From an uncultured Lachnospiraceae bacterium (lineage in GTDB: Bacteria > Bacillota > Clostridia > Lachnospirales > Lachnospiraceae), in NCBI GenBank assembly GCA_947631755.1, contig CANRMO010000108.1:1-7975 (forward strand): a DNA stretch of 7,975 nucleotides, read 5' to 3'. Made by a program: the position numbers and the translations under genes. Position 1 is the first letter of the stretch. Each line of letters opens with the position of its first letter. Positions 6,782 through 7,975 of the stretch are shown here, one piece after another. The notes below the pieces were generated by a model that saw only the letters and a list, made by a program, of their open reading frames with translations, made no database searches and was not told the origin of the DNA.

Positions 6782-7975
6782 TTATGCCTTTTTCCCCTTA
6801 AAAACCGCCTTTTTTGTGACACCTTTCTTTCTGAAAAGCGACTGGTACACCTTCTTTTTCTTCCGGGGAACCTGAATGACTGCCCTTTTATAAATCCCCT
6901 TCCAGGCCCTGCTGCCAACAGTGCCGCTCTTTAATTTTGTTGTACGGACTATTATGCTTTTCAATTTACTACAGTTGTAAAATGCCTGCTTGCCGATCTT
7001 TTTTATGTTCTTCCCGAGCGTAACTTTCTTTAGCTTCTTGTTGCCCTTACATGCTTTTGCAGCGACCGCCGTCACCGGATACTTTTTGCCCCGGATCGTC
7101 ACGGTATCTGGTATCGTGACAGACGAGCGCTTCTTTGGCAGTTTTTTGAGAGTAAGTTCAGCAGATGTCCCCACTTTCTTCACGGAATACACAAGCCCCG
7201 ATGTGTCCGTCACCGTGGCAGGAAGGGCTTCGCTTTCTGCCTCATTTCCACTTCCAGAACCGGTATCTGTTGTTCCGTTGCCAGCATTCAGATTTCCTAT
7301 GTTCCCCGGATCCGTTTTTTTATCCGTCCCGCCGTCTTCCCCGGAGTTATCATCTGGATTATCCTCTGGCTTATATTCCGACTTGTCCGCATAGATCACA
7401 GACTCCTCAACCTCATTGACCTCCGCCGGATCACCCACCGCCTGTTCCGGGTCATATTTTACAGGACTTAATGCCGGACGGTTTGTCAGTTCCAGCCCGT
7501 TTGAAACAATCTGATTTATTTCCTTATGAGAATCAAGGAAATCCGCTCCTCCCCTCTCAGTCTCAGCCCCGACGAGAAAATAATTCTCATTTCCACTAGT
7601 ATCCTGGCCACCCACAATCGGATCATTCCATGTCACATCCATGCCATACCAGCGGCCATCCGTCATTTTTACATAATTCCACATATGGTCCTCTCTGGAA
7701 GTTCCGACAATCCCAAGTCCGTCCGCCAGCACACAGGGAATCCCCAGCCTGTCGCAGAGCACTTTGAATGCTCTGGCATACCCCTCACAGACCGGGCCCT
7801 CGCTGCCGGATCTGCCTGAGAGGGCAGAAATACATTCCCACGCAGCTTCGGGGGCAGATGACCCATTCCCTGCCATCACTTCTGTATTATATCCGTTATT
7901 TCCCGTCAGCCACCCATTGAAATATTTTACTTTTTCATATCGGCTTGCCCCCTCAGGTATCCCCGATAAAATGGA
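6782..7975 (-). CDS. Transglutaminase-like protein with C-terminal LRR_5 (BspA-type) repeats, 5' end outside the window
   Basis: The frame is open from the right edge to TAA at 6784-6782, 397 codons. A GTG at 7879 could be mistaken for a start, but the 32 codons before it are open and protein-like (GIPEGASRYEKVKYFNGWLT). Numbering from the edge, the transglutaminase-like core has Cys63 in GPVCEGYARAF, the RLGIPC motif, His97 in REDHMWNYV and Asp113 in WYGMDVTWND: a complete triad. Residues about 176-255 are an acidic, Gly/Asn/Thr-rich linker. About 258-397 holds LRR_5-type repeats (for example IPDTVTIRGKKYPVTAV and IGKQAFYNCSKLKSI) with about 35 lysines and only two acidic residues. Such proteins are usually exported surface proteins in Lachnospiraceae, and the basic tail may bind the anionic wall. 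Whether the enzyme is a peptidase or a crosslinker cannot be told. No terminator is seen after it. The signal peptide, if any, lies outside the window. Confidence 0.88.
   Translation of the reverse strand, partial: SILSGIPEGASRYEKVKYFNGWLTGNNGYNTEVMAGNGSSAPEAAWECISALSGRSGSEGPVCEGYARAFKVLCDRLGIPCVLADGLGIVGTSREDHMWNYVKMTDGRWYGMDVTWNDPIVGGQDTSGNENYFLVGAETERGGADFLDSHKEINQIVSNGLELTNRPALSPVKYDPEQAVGDPAEVNEVEESVIYADKSEYKPEDNPDDNSGEDGGTDKKTDPGNIGNLNAGNGTTDTGSGSGNEAESEALPATVTDTSGLVYSVKKVGTSAELTLKKLPKKRSSVTIPDTVTIRGKKYPVTAVAAKACKGNKKLKKVTLGKNIKKIGKQAFYNCSKLKSIIVRTTKLKSGTVGSRAWKGIYKRAVIQVPRKKKKVYQSLFRKKGVTKKAVFKGKKA

Noticed and set aside
7877..7879. GTG as the start of the LRR_5 transglutaminase-like gene
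   Set aside because: The frame is open and protein-like upstream to the window edge, and a start here would leave no room for a signal peptide and would cut into the folded domain.

Overview
The window looks like a low-to-mid GC Firmicutes chromosome, most likely a gut clostridium of the Lachnospiraceae type. This is an inference from three things: clostridial-style Shine-Dalgarno sites (GGAGG about 7 nt before ATG), consensus sigma-A promoters, and secreted proteins that combine transglutaminase-like domains, Ig-like repeats and lysine-rich BspA-type (LRR_5) repeats. All five genes lie on the minus strand, so transcription runs from high to low coordinates. No RNA genes, insertion sequences, CRISPR arrays or convincing intrinsic terminators were seen.

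In transcription order: (1) 7975-6782 is the C-terminal 397 codons of a secreted or surface protein with a complete Cys-His-Asp transglutaminase-like core, an acidic linker and a very basic LRR_5 tail. Its start is beyond the window. (2) 6681-5992 and 5976-4519 form a two-component system, an OmpR-family response regulator followed 15 bp later by a HAMP-containing sensor histidine kinase. It is driven by a near-consensus promoter (TTGAAA-17 bp-TATAAT) that is overlapped by a perfect 8-bp inverted repeat. (3) 4408-3170 is an AAA-family ATPase of the AAA_14/DUF4143 type with its own TTGACA promoter and a 7-bp inverted repeat around it. (4) 3071 to the left edge is a very long frame for a secreted protein with a signal peptide, a degenerate transglutaminase-like domain, a second one with an intact triad, and a series of Ig-like repeats. 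This frame is open for 1023 codons except for one amber codon (TAG) at codon 32, just after the predicted signal-peptide cleavage site.

The layout, two secreted transglutaminase-like proteins flanking a two-component system and an ATPase, suggests a locus for cell-envelope or extracellular functions with its own sensor. Co-regulation is not shown. The most unusual points are the single in-frame amber codon in an otherwise intact giant gene, the dead-plus-live transglutaminase-like tandem, and the inverted repeat across the regulator's transcription start. I see no clear evidence of a wholly new defence or mobile system here.
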